From assembly GCA_949292785.1 (NCBI GenBank), contig CASFBK010000005.1:124001-188000 (forward strand): 64,000 nt of DNA, read 5' to 3'. Source of the DNA: an uncultured Eubacteriales bacterium (GTDB lineage Bacteria; Bacillota; Clostridia; Lachnospirales; Lachnospiraceae). Positions 62,657 through 64,000 of the stretch are shown here, in pieces. Position numbers and translations under genes: made by a program. The stretch's first letter is position 1. Every line of letters begins with the position of its first letter. The notes beneath the pieces were generated by a model. That model worked only from the letters and a program-made list of their open reading frames with translations, had not been told where the DNA came from and made no database searches.

Positions 62657-64000
62657 TTATGACCCACTTTCCAATGATGCTATAATTCTTTCTGCTTCTG
62701 TGAGTACAGAATAATTTGTCACTTTTGCTTTTGCTGCATCCGATAATGCATCATACTGTCTTCGTATTTCTTGTATGATTCCCTTCTTGTCCAAATTAAT
62801 CATCTGATTTACCAGATGCGTATTAATTGCATCAATGACCGGCTGTGCCTGACTTTGCGCCTGCTGGTCCGCTGCCGCGGCTGCAGCCTGGGCATCCAGC
62901 GTTGCAAGCTGTGCCTCTGCTGCAGTCAAAACATCATAATTAGTTACATAACCTTGAGCCATCTCATCTAATGCGTTATATTGTGCCCTTACATTATTAA
63001 TGGTATCCCGGCTTCCCAAAGACACACTGCCGATGCCATTAATTGCACTGACAACAGCAGCCGCAGCATCCTGGGCTTTTGCCTTTGCACTCTCCGTACC
63101 TGAAAGGGTATACACAAATATCGGACATCCGGATTCGATGTTTTCATAGAGCTTTTTTGCTGCACTATAAGGCATGTTTACACATCCATGAGAACCACTT
63201 TTCCGGTAATAATTTCCTCCGAAATCCTTGCGCCATGTGGCATCGTGAAATCCAACGCCTCCATTAAACGGCATCCAGAAAGATACGGGAGTGGCATAAT
63301 CTTCTCCGCGAAGAGTCTTATCCCTCTGTTTATAGTATAGACCATAAACTCCGGTGGGGGTATTCCATCCCTTTGCTTCATTTCCCGATACAAAATCAGA
63401 CTCCAATATCAATGAGCCATTTTTATAATAGTACATATGCTGTGCCGTCAGATTTACTTCTACATAGGTATTTCCATAGTCGTTTTCCTCATGGCTATTT
63501 GCTGTCTTCGCATATACCGGCTCCTTGGAAAGCTTATCTCCTGCCATAATATTTGCGGTCAGAGCTTCTGTTTCTGCCGACTTATCAATCTTCCATCCAT
63601 AATCGCCTCCACTTACGGTAATGGTACTGCCATAGGATGTATGAAAGGACTTTGCTTTTCCGGCTGTGTTATAATTTTCTGCCAGATATGCGATATACTC
63701 GCTTACTTTTTCCTGGGAAATCTCCACTTCCATATTATCATTAACGGTAATCCACTGACTGATTGTATTTCCGTCTAGTTTTTCACTCTTACTTCCGAAT
63801 TCATAAGTAATTTCTGTTCCGGCATACTGATTCATGGTATCTAACAGTGCCTTTATTTCTTGGGAATCTTTTGTGTATTGAGGCTCGGTATAACAGCCCT
63901 CTTCTTCTAATGAAACACTTTTTTTCAGATTGGTCACAGACTTACCTATTACTTCTAAAAGCTTTGCATAGTCTACCTGTGTTCCCTCTTTTTCCGGAAC
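62657..64000 (-). CDS. L,D-transpeptidase (YkuD), 5' part off window
   Basis: 447 residues are visible and the frame continues past base 64000, so the N-terminus (signal or anchor, and most of the PG-binding domain) is missing. Residues about 30-170 of the visible part are a PG_binding_4-like domain (GSTITVSGGDYGWKIDKSAE). The YkuD domain ends with the catalytic GSHGCVNMPYSAA (Cys nucleophile with His). After it come two copies of a helical repeat (SRDTINNVRAQYNALDEMAQ and KKGIIQEIRRQYDALSDAAK, each with VTNY-V-L-T-A/E-AE), separated by an Ala/Gln-rich linker. It makes or edits 3-3 cross-links in peptidoglycan. Confidence 0.93.
   Translation of the reverse strand, partial: VPEKEGTQVDYAKLLEVIGKSVTNLKKSVSLEEEGCYTEPQYTKDSQEIKALLDTMNQYAGTEITYEFGSKSEKLDGNTISQWITVNDNMEVEISQEKVSEYIAYLAENYNTAGKAKSFHTSYGSTITVSGGDYGWKIDKSAETEALTANIMAGDKLSKEPVYAKTANSHEENDYGNTYVEVNLTAQHMYYYKNGSLILESDFVSGNEAKGWNTPTGVYGLYYKQRDKTLRGEDYATPVSFWMPFNGGVGFHDATWRKDFGGNYYRKSGSHGCVNMPYSAAKKLYENIESGCPIFVYTLSGTESAKAKAQDAAAAVVSAINGIGSVSLGSRDTINNVRAQYNALDEMAQGYVTNYDVLTAAEAQLATLDAQAAAAAADQQAQSQAQPVIDAINTHLVNQMINLDKKGIIQEIRRQYDALSDAAKAKVTNYSVLTEAERIIASLESGS

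Overview
The window looks like chromosome of a low-GC, spore-forming gut Firmicute, most likely a Lachnospiraceae (Blautia/Roseburia/Dorea-like) clostridium. The basis is an alpha/beta-type small acid-soluble spore protein, strong AGGAGG ribosome sites, a serine T-box, an Mn-type yybP-ykoY riboswitch, many AraC/LacI sugar regulators, and families typical of that group (DUF6442/XRE pairs, DUF1538/P-II, WXG-RHS toxins, DUF5104 lipoproteins). Almost every gene lies on the minus strand; the plus-strand genes sit between about 7.0 and 10.3 kb. I saw no rRNA, tRNA, CRISPR array or intact insertion sequence.

Layout. 0-2.3 kb: start of a multidrug-type ABC exporter behind a leader-peptide/terminator attenuator, then a zone of gene debris (methyltransferase remnant, internally deleted Rpn-type nuclease, an unidentified C-terminal scrap). 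2.3-10.3 kb: riboswitch-controlled cation antiporter, DJ-1 protein, a GH13 alpha-glucosidase operon with its divergent AraC regulator, a spore protein, a diguanylate cyclase divergent from an XRE repressor, and a CYTH protein. 10.3-19.3 kb: accessory genes, including an AraC-GyrI regulator, an XRE-Uma2 fusion, a 26-residue membrane protein, an SPFH/RHH pair, an autoregulated XRE/DUF6442 pair, an MFS exporter, a PPOX-fold protein and a chloramphenicol acetyltransferase-like enzyme.

19.3-34.4 kb is mostly housekeeping: carAB, a pantothenate operon (panG-panB-panC, then panD and coaC beyond terminators), a P-II-like/DUF1538 pair, and serS with its T-box. panG appears to start with AUA. Between some of these lie copies of a terminator-linked intergenic repeat.

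34.4-44.2 kb holds the most striking locus: a probable type VII-secreted polymorphic toxin (WXG100 partner, small helical protein, 1808-residue WXG-RHS protein with a DUF4474-like tip) followed by four tandem DUF5104-type lipoprotein genes. The first of these begins inside the last codons of the toxin, and each later copy still carries that toxin tail in front of it, so the array looks like a record of toxin-tip/immunity exchange.

44.2-50.4 kb: a permease whose ATPase is reduced to a remnant, then a MacAB-like exporter operon with two HlyD-type adaptors. 50.4-54.8 kb: glyA with a palindromic operator, DUF1294, DUF368, hisC and a HAD phosphatase. 54.8-64 kb: a LacI-controlled galactoside uptake operon (binding lipoprotein, two permeases, GH2 beta-galactosidase) with intercistronic hairpins, then a partial L,D-transpeptidase running off the window.
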